From: Daejeonella rubra
Lineage (GTDB): Bacteria; Bacteroidota; Bacteroidia; Sphingobacteriales; Sphingobacteriaceae
Reading direction: 5' to 3'
DNA length: 64,000 nucleotides
NCBI RefSeq assembly: GCF_900103545.1
Contig: NZ_FNHH01000007.1
Coordinates: 1-64,000, forward strand
This document shows, in pieces, positions 25,865 through 34,688 of the stretch (within the stretch, counting starts at the first letter, position 1; every line of letters starts with the position of its first letter). Under the pieces are notes generated by a model. The model ran no database searches. It was not told where the DNA came from and saw only the letters and a list, made by a program, of their open reading frames with translations. The translations under genes and the position numbers were made by a program.

Positions 25865-28231
25865 TTAAAATTTCAAGCTCAATGAAAGTAAAAAATTACG
25901 GGTTGCCTGTGGATAATAAAAATTCTCCGTTGTAAAATCTCCTCCATACATGTAACTGAATGTATATCCGTTAGCTTCATACAATTCAGAGAATACATTA
26001 TTAACCAAAAGTGTCAGTCCGATATTTTTTAATCCTTTGAATGATGTATTATATCTTAAACGCAGATCATTGACAAAAAAGGCATCCAGTTTGCGTTGCG
26101 AATTGGACGTATTGTCAAGATATTGCTCAGATACATATTTGCTCAGCAAGGCAATTTCTGTTTTTTTGAATGGAAGAAAACTGATTTCACTGGAGCTAAT
26201 AAATGTTGGTGAAAATGCAAGATCAGTATTTTTGTAATTTGTTATGATCTGGCCGCCATTATCATAATCATCTGAATACTCAGTGAAATTTTTGATCTTA
26301 TTATCACTTAAAGATGCGGTTAAACTCCAGAATAAACTATTGTTTATTTGAACCTTTGTATCCATCTCCAATCCATATCTATAGCTTTTTTCAACATTCT
26401 GACGGATATACTCACCTACATCATTCACTTTTCCGGTCAGGACCAGCTGATCTTTATAATACATTGCATAGGCATTGATCCCGGCAGTGAAATTTTCTGC
26501 CCTGTGCCTGTAACCCGTCTCGATATCAAGCAAATTTTCTGCAGATGGCCGATTGGAAAGGCTTGAATTTATATAATCATCACGATTCGGTTCTTTGTTA
26601 GCTATAGCTATAGAAGCATACACATTATTTCTCTTGTTGACTTCATAACTGAAACCGAGCTTCGGGTTGAAAAAATTCAGCTGATCATTCTGATGAAGGT
26701 TCATCCTGTTCTTATCAGTACCACTCACCTTGTAATTCACGCTTCGGTACTGAAGATCTGCAAACAGGTTTAGGTTTCCAAGTTTGAATTCTGCTTTTGC
26801 AAACGTATTAAAATCAGTTTTGAAACCATTCCCTTTGTAATAGGGTGTTATGCTGTTTCCTATCGGGATGAACTGCCCTCTGATCACTTCGCCAAAATGA
26901 TCACCATCATATTCATTATATGCTCCGCCCAGGGTGTAACTGATGTTTCCTGATGGTCGGTAGTCTAATGAATAAGTCAGGCCATAGAAATTATTGTCAA
27001 GCCAGCGGCGCCTTACGAGGTCGCTTCTGTTGTTTGTGATCCCGCCTGCAGGAAATGGTGCAATTCCATAATTAGCAAGATTTTGATCTTCCTTAAACTC
27101 TTCATAATAGCCACGGCCTTTGGTATAATGCAGTGCAGTATTGGCTGAAAATACAGATGAAAACGTATGGGAATATAATAGCTGATAATGATCCTGAACA
27201 TAATTATCTGTCTGGTCATCGTAGGTAAAACTATTAAAGGTTCTATTGGTCTTCAGCAAATTCTGCGGGACACCATTCCATGCCTGGTAAGTTTTTTCAG
27301 AGCCAGAGAATACGTTAGCGCGAAGCAGGTCTTTTTTACCATAATAGGCAGCACTTAAAAAGTATGATTTCAGCATGGATGAACCACGGTCAATATAACC
27401 ATCCGACTGGATCCTGGAAAGCCTGCCATCAAAACTGAATTTATTATTGATCAGACCCGTGCCTGCATTGATCGTATTTTTTATAGTCTGATAGGATCCA
27501 AAGGTGTTATTCAATTCGGCATATGCTGAATCCCTTTTGGTGGTAGTCTGAATATTTAAACTACCTCCAAAGGCACCTGCTCCATTTGTAGATGTTCCAA
27601 CACCACGCTGTATCTGAATATTATCAACAGATGATGCAAAATCGGGCAGGTTTACCCAATAGGTTCCCTGACTTTCTGGGTCATTATACGGAATGCCATT
27701 TATAGTAACATTCAACCGGGTTGGATCGCTTCCGCGGATGCGGATCCCGGTATAACCAACACCATTTCCTGCATCAGAACTAACCACCACTGATGGAGTC
27801 TGATTCAGCAGGAAGGGCAGATCCTGACCAAGATTATTCTTTTCCAGTTGCTCTTTGCTGATATTGCTGTAGGTACTTGCAGAGTTTTCGGAGGCCCTTG
27901 TTGCCCTGACCAAAACTTCATCGGCTAAAAGACTGTTTTGAATTAGTTCAAGGTTAAGACTGATATTTCCGTTCAAACTGATAGAACGTTCAAGGGTCTG
28001 ATAACCAAGAAAGCTAACTTTGACAAGATAATTTCCGGGTTTTAAATTTTTAAGTGTGTAGTTTCCTGATGCATCTGTACGGGAGGAAGAATAGGTATTT
28101 TCTAAGCCGACACTGGCTCCGATAAGGGCCGAACCTGAATTTTTGTCTGAAATTTTCCCACTGATAGAAAATTGAGCTGAAGCCATAAAGGGCAGCAGTA
28201 CCGCCGCAGCGATGAATAATAACTTTTTCAA
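25865..28231 (-). CDS. TonB-dependent outer-membrane receptor, predicted thiamine transporter
   Basis: 788 residues: signal peptide (LLFIAAAVLLPFMASAQ), a carboxypeptidase-regulatory-like domain (about 22-105: SGKISDKNSGSALIGASVG), a TonB plug (about 120-235, including GIRIRGSDPTRLNVTINGIPY and QRGVGTSTNGAGAFGGSLN) and a 22-strand-type barrel ending LLSLSLKF. TonB receptors import scarce ligands using energy from the inner membrane. A TPP riboswitch in its leader and downstream thiE indicate thiamine or a precursor as ligand, as described for Bacteroidota by comparative thiamine-regulon work. It is the first gene of the operon. Confidence 0.92.
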   Translation of the reverse strand: MKKLLFIAAAVLLPFMASAQFSISGKISDKNSGSALIGASVGLENTYSSSRTDASGNYTLKNLKPGNYLVKVSFLGYQTLERSISLNGNISLNLELIQNSLLADEVLVRATRASENSASTYSNISKEQLEKNNLGQDLPFLLNQTPSVVVSSDAGNGVGYTGIRIRGSDPTRLNVTINGIPYNDPESQGTYWVNLPDFASSVDNIQIQRGVGTSTNGAGAFGGSLNIQTTTKRDSAYAELNNTFGSYQTIKNTINAGTGLINNKFSFDGRLSRIQSDGYIDRGSSMLKSYFLSAAYYGKKDLLRANVFSGSEKTYQAWNGVPQNLLKTNRTFNSFTYDDQTDNYVQDHYQLLYSHTFSSVFSANTALHYTKGRGYYEEFKEDQNLANYGIAPFPAGGITNNRSDLVRRRWLDNNFYGLTYSLDYRPSGNISYTLGGAYNEYDGDHFGEVIRGQFIPIGNSITPYYKGNGFKTDFNTFAKAEFKLGNLNLFADLQYRSVNYKVSGTDKNRMNLHQNDQLNFFNPKLGFSYEVNKRNNVYASIAIANKEPNRDDYINSSLSNRPSAENLLDIETGYRHRAENFTAGINAYAMYYKDQLVLTGKVNDVGEYIRQNVEKSYRYGLEMDTKVQINNSLFWSLTASLSDNKIKNFTEYSDDYDNGGQIITNYKNTDLAFSPTFISSSEISFLPFKKTEIALLSKYVSEQYLDNTSNSQRKLDAFFVNDLRLRYNTSFKGLKNIGLTLLVNNVFSELYEANGYTFSYMYGGDFTTENFYYPQATRNFLLSLSLKF

Positions 28232-28291
28232 TTTGAATTGTTTAATTAGTTAAAAATCCTGCATAATGGGGTTATATGCAGTTCATTAACT

Positions 28292-28467
28292 TGTACCTCC
28301 CTACGCCGGCATTATCCGGATCAGGTGCTCTCAGGAGTTAAGAATTATGAGTTTGATTCTTAAGTGTTCTAGACCACTTATAACTTACCACTTATAACTT
28401 TTTACTCCATCGATGGGTATATTCTCAGCCTGTTTTTGTGTTTGATTTCGCAAACAAGGCACCCCTA
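28292..28467 (-). promoter_or_regulatory. TPP (THI-box) riboswitch in the leader of the thiamine operon
   Basis: On the minus strand the conserved blocks are in order: GGGGTGCC (complement of 28458-28465), GGCTGAGA, an ACCC block, then CTGATCCGGATAATGCCGG and the closing GTAGGGAGGT near 28296. These are the TPP aptamer P2/J2/P4/P5 signatures. It starts about 60 bp before the TonB gene ATG. The P3 side is extended by roughly 75 nt that include a 7 bp-period repeat. Binding of TPP should reduce expression of the receptor, thiE and the kinase-like gene. Confidence 0.95.
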
Positions 28468-28476
28468 TTGATGTGG

Positions 28477-28510
28477 CAAATATATAGAAAAATTCATATT
28501 TTAGAACAAA
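28477..28510 (-). promoter_or_regulatory. Predicted promoter of the thiamine operon
   Basis: TATATTTG at 28484-28477 matches the Bacteroidota -7 box and a TTTG lies 22 bp upstream (28510-28507), in the range expected for a -33 element. It sits immediately before the riboswitch. Confidence 0.6.
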
Positions 28511-28521
28511 TCATTCAAGGC

Positions 28522-28765
28522 ATGATAAAATCAGCAATGTTAAGACTCAAACCTGAATTGGTATTTTCACTACTCATTGCAGTCTTTTTATCTCTCTTAT
28601 CTTTTCTATATAGATGAAGCTAAATATTCCTTTGACGGAATTTTTGAATTTACCAATCTGATTTTCCTGGGAGTTTATACTGTGATCTTCTTTTGTATCC
28701 AAAAGCTTATTCAAATGGGATTGGGAAGCATTGGATTAATCAGGAACAAATCCTTACTCGTTTAA
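28522..28765 (+). pseudogene. Small membrane protein gene apparently split by a frameshift
   Basis: An ATG at 28522 opens a 31-codon frame (MIKSAMLRLKPELVFSLLIA...) that stops at 28615-28617. The +1 frame, open from before 28577 to 28765, continues with a second hydrophobic stretch (EFTNLIFLGVYTVIFFCIQK) and a basic end. Joined by a single-base shift near 28600-28612 they would encode about 80 residues with two membrane helices. This suggests a one-base indel (pseudogene or assembly error); a TTG start at 28577 is the alternative. No family recognised. Confidence 0.4.
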
Positions 28766-28916
28766 AGTATTGTTTCTGCGTTTGTTTTGCCCGGACATTT
28801 ATTTATATTTTTCATAATCATTTCATAGCAAAATACCTGAAATTCACCTTTGGGGTGAGATAATTTATCGTTTTTACAAAAATTCAATAAAATACTTATC
28901 ATTTTTCTAAAAACTG

Positions 28917-28924
28917 TACTTTTG
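28917..28924 (+). promoter_or_regulatory. Predicted -7 box of aspS
   Basis: TACTTTTG matches TAnnTTTG and lies 17 bp upstream of the aspS ATG. No convincing -33 TTG is visible. Confidence 0.5.
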
Positions 28925-28941
28925 CGGATTAGAACAAAATT

Positions 28942-30687
28942 ATGCTCAGAACACACACTTGCGGGGAACTAACCATAAATGATTTAAATAAAGATGTAAC
29001 TCTTACAGGATGGGTGCAGAAATCACGAGATCTGGGAGGAATGACCTTTGTTGATATGCGTGATCGCTATGGAATTACCCAATTGACTTTCAATTCGGAT
29101 GACAACGCTGAATTGAGAGCTCAGGCACGTGAATTAGGTCGTGAATTTGTTATCCGTGTGGCAGGTAAAGTGATTGAGCGTTCTAACAAAAACCTTAAAA
29201 TGAATACTGGCGAAATTGAGATCAAGGTTGCAAAGCTTGAATTGCTCAATGCAGCTAAGCTCCCGCCTTTCCTAATCGAGGATGAAACCGATGGTGGTGA
29301 TGACCTGCGATTAAAATACCGTTATCTTGATCTGCGCCGTAACCCGGTAAGAAATAATCTGGTTTTACGCCATAAAATGGCTCAGGAGGTTAGAAAATAC
29401 CTGGATGGTTTAGACTTTATCGAAGTAGAAACTCCTGTTCTGATTAAATCTACTCCCGAAGGAGCACGTGATTTTGTGGTTCCAAGCAGAATGAATCCCG
29501 GTGAGTTTTATGCATTGCCGCAGTCGCCTCAAACGTTCAAGCAATTGTTGATGGTTTCTGGTTTCGACCGTTATTTTCAGATCGTAAAATGCTTCCGTGA
29601 TGAAGATCTTCGCGCCGACAGGCAGCCTGAATTTACGCAGATCGATTGTGAAATGGCCTTCATTGAGCAGGAAGATATTTTAAATGTTTTTGAAGGACTG
29701 ATCCGTCAGTTATTCAAAAATGTAAAGGGTGTTGAGCTGGCAGAGGTGCCAAGAATGCAATATGCAGATGCCATGCGCTTGTATGGTTCTGATAAACCGG
29801 ATACCCGTTTTGACATGCAGTTTGTTGAACTTAATGATATTGTGAAGGGAGTTGGATTCCCTGTTTTCGACAGTGCTGAACTTGTTATTGGGATCAATGC
29901 AAAGGGATGTGCTGAATATACCAGAAAACAAATTGATGAGCTGACCGATTTCATAAAACGTCCCCAAATAGGTGCTACAGGTTTAATTTACTTACGTCAT
30001 GGAGCTGATGGAAGCTTGAAATCATCTGTAGACAAGTTCTACAATGAAGATGAGCTTAAAAAATGGTCTGCAGCATTTAATACAGAACCTGGTGACCTGA
30101 TCCTGATCATGGCCGGGCAGACTGATAAAGTTCGGAAGCAATTGAGCGAACTTCGTCTTGAAATGGGTAACCGTTTGGGCTTACGTGATAAGAATGTATA
30201 TGCCCCACTCTGGGTTCTTGATTTCCCACTATTAGAATGGGATGAGGAAAGCCAGCGTTATCATGCTATGCATCATCCTTTCACCTCTCCTAAGCCTGAA
30301 GATATCGCGATGCTGGATACTAATCCCGGACAAGTCCGTGCAAATGCCTACGATATGGTAGTGAATGGTACTGAGGTAGGTGGTGGTTCGATCCGTATCC
30401 ACGACAGAGATCTGCAGTCATTGATGTTTAAGCATCTGGGATTCACCGTTGAAGAAGCTCAAAAACAATTCGGATTCCTTCTCGATGCTTTTGAATATGG
30501 CGCTCCTCCGCATGGTGGTATTGCCTTTGGTTTCGACAGATTGGTTTCGATCTTCGCCGGACTCGATTCTATCCGCGATGTGATCGCATTCCCTAAAAAT
30601 AATTCTGGCAGGGATGTGATGATCGATTCTCCTTCAACAATCGCCGATGAACAATTGAAAGAACTGAAGATCAAAACAACGGTGTAA
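28942..30687 (+). CDS. aspS: Aspartate--tRNA ligase
   Basis: 581 residues, normal for bacterial AspRS. It charges tRNA-Asp. An N-terminal OB-fold anticodon-binding domain (about 1-110: VTLTGWVQKSRDLGGMTF) precedes the class II catalytic core with motif 2 (FRDEDLRADRQPEFTQID) and motif 3 (GFDRLVSIFAG). The bacterial GAD insertion domain lies between about 290 and 410. A single-gene unit with its own -7 box. Confidence 0.98.
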   Translation: MLRTHTCGELTINDLNKDVTLTGWVQKSRDLGGMTFVDMRDRYGITQLTFNSDDNAELRAQARELGREFVIRVAGKVIERSNKNLKMNTGEIEIKVAKLELLNAAKLPPFLIEDETDGGDDLRLKYRYLDLRRNPVRNNLVLRHKMAQEVRKYLDGLDFIEVETPVLIKSTPEGARDFVVPSRMNPGEFYALPQSPQTFKQLLMVSGFDRYFQIVKCFRDEDLRADRQPEFTQIDCEMAFIEQEDILNVFEGLIRQLFKNVKGVELAEVPRMQYADAMRLYGSDKPDTRFDMQFVELNDIVKGVGFPVFDSAELVIGINAKGCAEYTRKQIDELTDFIKRPQIGATGLIYLRHGADGSLKSSVDKFYNEDELKKWSAAFNTEPGDLILIMAGQTDKVRKQLSELRLEMGNRLGLRDKNVYAPLWVLDFPLLEWDEESQRYHAMHHPFTSPKPEDIAMLDTNPGQVRANAYDMVVNGTEVGGGSIRIHDRDLQSLMFKHLGFTVEEAQKQFGFLLDAFEYGAPPHGGIAFGFDRLVSIFAGLDSIRDVIAFPKNNSGRDVMIDSPSTIADEQLKELKIKTTV

Positions 30688-30807
30688 TGTCCTCTGGCAG
30701 CATTCTGACTTGATTTCTATTTTATATTTTAGCATAATCAGTAGTCTTTTTAAGACCATTTGCTGACGACTATTCTCCAGACTGATCTTTTTATACTATA
30801 TTTATTT

Positions 30808-31836
30808 ATGATCAGTCGCCGTAAATTTCTGGCTGCCACTTCGCTTACAGGAGCGTCAATTGTGGCAGGGAATAAATCTTTTTCAAAACTTGTTCAAGAA
30901 AGCCCAGTCTCAGCTGTCCTGAATTCACCAATAGTAATTTCCACCTGGGATTTTGGTATCGCAGCCAATGCAGCAGCCTGGGAGATTCTGAAAAATAAGG
31001 GCCGAGCCCTTGATGCAGTTGAAAAGGGAGTACATGTTCCGGAAGCCGACCCCAATAACCAATCCGTTGGATACGGAGGATTGCCTGATCGTGATGGTCG
31101 TGTAACTCTGGATGCCTGCATTATGGATGAATTGGGTAATTGCGGAAGCGTAGCAGCTCTTGAGCATATTTTGCATCCTATATCTGTTGCGAGACTTGTA
31201 ATGGAAAAAACACCTCATGTTTTGCTGGTAGGTTCTGGTGCACTTCAGTTTGCTCTTGAGCAGGGTTTCAAAAAGGAAAATCTTCTTACTCCCTCTTCAG
31301 AAAAAGCCTGGAAAGAATGGCTGAAGAATGCGAAGTATCAACCAGAAATAAATATTGAAAACAGATTATTCAGTCCGACTAAACTACCCGGAAATCAATA
31401 TAATCATGATACCATTGGAATGCTTGCTATGGATGCGGCGGGTAATATGTCAGGTGCCTGTACAACCAGCGGCATGGCCTATAAAATGCACGGACGCGTT
31501 GGAGATTCACCGATCATTGGGGCGGGTTTATACGTAGACAATGAGGTTGGTGGAGCTACTTCTACAGGAGTTGGTGAAGAGGTTATCCGTAATGTCGGGA
31601 GTTTTCTTGTGGTTGAATTGATGCGTCAGGGTTATCCCCCGGAAGAGGCCTGCAAAGAAGCGGTAATGCGAATAATCAGAAAAAAACCTAATACTGCAAA
31701 AGAAATTCAGGTTGGTTTTCTGGCCTTAAATAAAAAGGGCAAATATGGAGCTTATGCCATTCAGAAAGGTTTCAGTTTTGCAGTTTGTGATGATAATGAT
31801 CAGAAATTACTGGTGAAAGCCGCCAGTTATTCCTAA
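30808..31836 (+). CDS. Glycosylasparaginase-like N-terminal nucleophile hydrolase, Tat-exported
   Basis: 342 residues from the ATG at 30808; the in-frame TTG at 30760 adds a sequence without support. The N-terminus SRRKFLAATSLTGASIVAG is a twin-arginine signal. The Ntn hydrolase autocleavage site is HDTIGMLAMDA (nucleophile Thr), followed by GACTTSGMAYKMHGRVGDSP and a GATSTGVGEEVIR loop. The family cleaves N4-(GlcNAc)-Asn linkages or acts as an isoaspartyl peptidase/asparaginase; the Gly-rich loop and Tat export favour glycosylasparaginase. A role in glycoprotein scavenging is inference. Confidence 0.9.
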   Translation: MISRRKFLAATSLTGASIVAGNKSFSKLVQESPVSAVLNSPIVISTWDFGIAANAAAWEILKNKGRALDAVEKGVHVPEADPNNQSVGYGGLPDRDGRVTLDACIMDELGNCGSVAALEHILHPISVARLVMEKTPHVLLVGSGALQFALEQGFKKENLLTPSSEKAWKEWLKNAKYQPEINIENRLFSPTKLPGNQYNHDTIGMLAMDAAGNMSGACTTSGMAYKMHGRVGDSPIIGAGLYVDNEVGGATSTGVGEEVIRNVGSFLVVELMRQGYPPEEACKEAVMRIIRKKPNTAKEIQVGFLALNKKGKYGAYAIQKGFSFAVCDDNDQKLLVKAASYS

Positions 31837-31851
31837 ACCAAATCATTATTT

Positions 31852-32532
31852 ATGAGGACATGGTTCGAAAACAGAAGTACAACAAAAAAAGATATGATGC
31901 AGCTCCTGCATGCATATAAGCAGATAATTGACCTTAATGCCATTTGTTCAGTAACTGATCCCGATGGAAAGATAATTTATGTCAATGATAAGTTTTGTGA
32001 AGTAAGCAAGTATTCCCGAGAGGAGTTGATTGGGCAGGATCATAGAATTGTTAATTCAAATTATCATCCTTCAAGTGTTTTTAAAGGTTTATGGGATACC
32101 ATACAAAGTGGAAAAATTTGGCGCTCAGATGTAAGGAGTAAAGCGAAAGATGGATCATTTTTCTGGCTGGATAGCACAATTGTTCCAATTCATGATGAAA
32201 ATGGGGTAATTACTGAATTTTTCTCATTGCGTATTCCTATCAATGATAGAAAGAAGATTGAGGAAGAGCAGAAGGCCTACGTAAAAAATCTCGAAAAAAT
32301 GCTTTTTATGGTTTCTCATGAAGTCAGACAGCCAGTTTCTCAAATATTAGGAGCAGTAAGTCTCCTTGAAGATGATAACTCGATTAGTAAAGAAAATTCT
32401 GAATTATGTTCCGCTCTTAAAGCCTCAGCAGCTAATCTTGATGTTTTTACAAAAAAGCTTACAGCCTTTATGAATGGCCTGCGACCTGAAACAGATAAAG
32501 TTTCAGATAGCTCATCTGATACGAACCTATAA
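31852..32532 (+). CDS. PAS domain protein with histidine-kinase DHp but no ATPase domain
   Basis: 226 residues. A PAS domain (about 28-135: AICSVTDPDGKIIYVND, SREELIGQDHRIVNS, IWRSDVRSKAKDGSFFW) is followed by a short linker and a HisKA-type H-box, FMVSHEVRQPVSQILGA, with a second helix. The HATPase_c domain is missing; the protein ends in an acidic/Ser-rich tail 50 residues later, and cutC begins 12 bp after the stop. It could be a phosphotransfer or dimerisation partner for another kinase. It probably shares a transcript with cutC. Confidence 0.85.
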   Translation: MRTWFENRSTTKKDMMQLLHAYKQIIDLNAICSVTDPDGKIIYVNDKFCEVSKYSREELIGQDHRIVNSNYHPSSVFKGLWDTIQSGKIWRSDVRSKAKDGSFFWLDSTIVPIHDENGVITEFFSLRIPINDRKKIEEEQKAYVKNLEKMLFMVSHEVRQPVSQILGAVSLLEDDNSISKENSELCSALKASAANLDVFTKKLTAFMNGLRPETDKVSDSSSDTNL

Positions 32533-32544
32533 ATTTGTGCTTTT

Positions 32545-33261
32545 ATGTTAAACAATTTGGAGATCTGTGTGGGTTCATGGCAATCTGCTTTGGCTGCTCA
32601 AACTGGCGGTGCAGACAGGATCGAACTTTGTGATAACCTTGCTGAAGGAGGTACTACACCTTCCTACGGGATGCTAGTACAATGTAAGAAACTACTTCAA
32701 ATTCCATTTTTTCCAATAATCAGGCCCCGCGGCGGGGATTTTGTTTATTCAAAAAATGAATTTGAAATAATGAAAGAAGATGTCATCTGCTGCAGGGAAA
32801 TTGGGTGTGAGGGAATTGTTATTGGGATCCTCAGGAAGGATGGCAGTATCGACACCGACAGGTGCTCTGAGCTGATCGCCCTTGCCGGAGCTATGCAGTT
32901 TACCTTCCATAGGGCTTTTGACCGCTGTAATGACATGAAAGGGGGTCTGGAGGACATAATACAACTGGGTTGTCACCGTGTGCTTACTTCCGGTGGCAGA
33001 GAATTTGCTTTTGAAGGAATTGAAGTATTAAAATCACTGGTACTTCAGGCAGGCTCAAGGATCTCTATTATGCCTGGTTCAGGTATTAATGAACTGAATT
33101 TGCATGCAATCGCAAATGAAACTGCTGCTTATGAATTTCATACTACCGCAAAAAAATTGATTGAATACGATATTGATCCGATCAACGGAGAACCTTACCA
33201 TGCCCTTGAAACTTCTGTTGAAAACGTTTCAAAATTAAAGGAGATCCTATCCCTGATCTGA
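32545..33261 (+). CDS. cutC: CutC family protein (copper homeostasis/TIM barrel)
   Basis: 238 residues, the full length of the family. CutC motifs: LEICVGSWQSALAAQTGGADRIELC broken here into LEICVGSWQSA and GGADRIELC, FFPIIRPRGGDFVYS, MQFTFHRAFD and GCHRVLTSGG. The family forms a TIM barrel and has been linked to copper tolerance, though the chemical role is not settled. No copper-handling genes are nearby. It follows the PAS/DHp gene by 12 bp. Confidence 0.93.
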   Translation: MLNNLEICVGSWQSALAAQTGGADRIELCDNLAEGGTTPSYGMLVQCKKLLQIPFFPIIRPRGGDFVYSKNEFEIMKEDVICCREIGCEGIVIGILRKDGSIDTDRCSELIALAGAMQFTFHRAFDRCNDMKGGLEDIIQLGCHRVLTSGGREFAFEGIEVLKSLVLQAGSRISIMPGSGINELNLHAIANETAAYEFHTTAKKLIEYDIDPINGEPYHALETSVENVSKLKEILSLI

Positions 33262-33331
33262 TGAATCATTCATCTGATTGAATCTTGAATTTCTTATTCT
33301 TTTCTGTACTTTTATTTTCAAAACATTTAAC

Positions 33332-34636
33332 ATGAACAAATCATATCTGGCGGGATTGCTTTTACTTTCATTACCTGCATTTTCTCAAATAAGTCCAATA
33401 AAAACGAAGGTCAGTATGGCAGCTGATAAGATAGAATCAAAGGTCATTGAATGGCGCCGTGACTTTCATGAACACCCTGAGTTGGGAAACAATGAAACCA
33501 GGACAGCCGCAATTGTTGCAAAACATCTGCAAAGCCTGGGAATGGAAGTTAAGACCGGAGTTGCAAGAACGGGTGTTGTTGGTATTCTTAAGGGTGGAAA
33601 ACCAGGACCTGTAGTTGCCTTGCGGGCTGATATGGATGGACTTCCTGTAACAGAACGAGGCTCTCTTCCATTTGCATCAAAAGTAAAAACACAGTATAAC
33701 GGACAAGAAGTTGGCGTAATGCATGCCTGCGGACATGATTCTCATACTGCGATGCTGATGGGTGTTGCAGAAGTTCTGGCAGGAATGAAAGCCGACCTTA
33801 AGGGCAGTGTTAAGTTTATTTTCCAGCCGGCTGAAGAAGGTTCAGCCCCCGGAGTTGAAGGCGGAGCAGAATTAATGGTTAAAGAAGGTGTACTTGAAAA
33901 TCCAAAGGTTGATGTTGTATTCGGATTGCATATCTGGGCACAAACAGAAGCAGGAAAAATCACCTACCGTCCGGGTGGAATGATGGCAGGAGTTAATGAT
34001 ATGCAGATAATTGTTAAGGGAAGACAGGCTCACGGTGCAGCACCCTGGGCATCAATTGACCCAATTGTTGTTTCAGCACAGATCATTAATAATTTACAAA
34101 CAATTGTAAGCCGAAATCTAAATATCACTGAAAATGCTGGGGTAGTGACCATTGGCTCTATTCATGCGGGTGTCAGATCAAATATTATTCCTGAGCAGGC
34201 CGAAATGCTCGGTACTATCAGGTCGCTTAGTGTCGAAGATGAGAAATTACTGATCAGTAGAATCAGAACTATTGCTACAAAAACGGCTGAAGCTGCAGGA
34301 GCAACTGCTGAGGTTAAAATACCTTACAGCAATCATTATCCGGTAACATATAATGATCTTGCACTGACAGAAAAGATGCTTCCAAGCCTTGCAAAGGTGG
34401 CAGGCGCTGAGAATGTGAAGTTAATACCACCAATAACCGGTGCTGAAGATTTTTCGTTTTTTCAGGAAAAAGTACCCGGATTGTTTTTCTTCTTAGGAGG
34501 AATGCCTAAAGGAGCTGATCCAAAAACTGCCCCTTCGCATCATACCCCTGATTTTTTCATCGACGAAAGCTCTTTCAAGCTTGGAGTAAAAGCATTAACA
34601 GGCTTGACTCTGGATTACATGGATATGGCAAAGTAA
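33332..34636 (+). CDS. M20 family amidohydrolase (N-acyl amino acid/hippurate hydrolase type), secreted
   Basis: 434 residues from the ATG at 33332; an upstream TTG-type extension is ignored because the signal peptide (YLAGLLLLSLPAFSQ) begins here. Metal-binding motifs: DFHEHPELG, LRADMDGLP, MHACGHDSHTAMLMG, FQPAEEG and SGAEDF-like TGAEDFSFFQ. The enzyme removes acyl or carbamoyl groups from amino acids or acts on dipeptides. Export is unusual for many homologues but common in Bacteroidota. Probably a stand-alone gene. Confidence 0.94.
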   Translation: MNKSYLAGLLLLSLPAFSQISPIKTKVSMAADKIESKVIEWRRDFHEHPELGNNETRTAAIVAKHLQSLGMEVKTGVARTGVVGILKGGKPGPVVALRADMDGLPVTERGSLPFASKVKTQYNGQEVGVMHACGHDSHTAMLMGVAEVLAGMKADLKGSVKFIFQPAEEGSAPGVEGGAELMVKEGVLENPKVDVVFGLHIWAQTEAGKITYRPGGMMAGVNDMQIIVKGRQAHGAAPWASIDPIVVSAQIINNLQTIVSRNLNITENAGVVTIGSIHAGVRSNIIPEQAEMLGTIRSLSVEDEKLLISRIRTIATKTAEAAGATAEVKIPYSNHYPVTYNDLALTEKMLPSLAKVAGAENVKLIPPITGAEDFSFFQEKVPGLFFFLGGMPKGADPKTAPSHHTPDFFIDESSFKLGVKALTGLTLDYMDMAK

Positions 34637-34688
34637 TAATCCTCTTTGCATTTTTACGGAAACGAATAACAATAAAAGCAAATTACTT

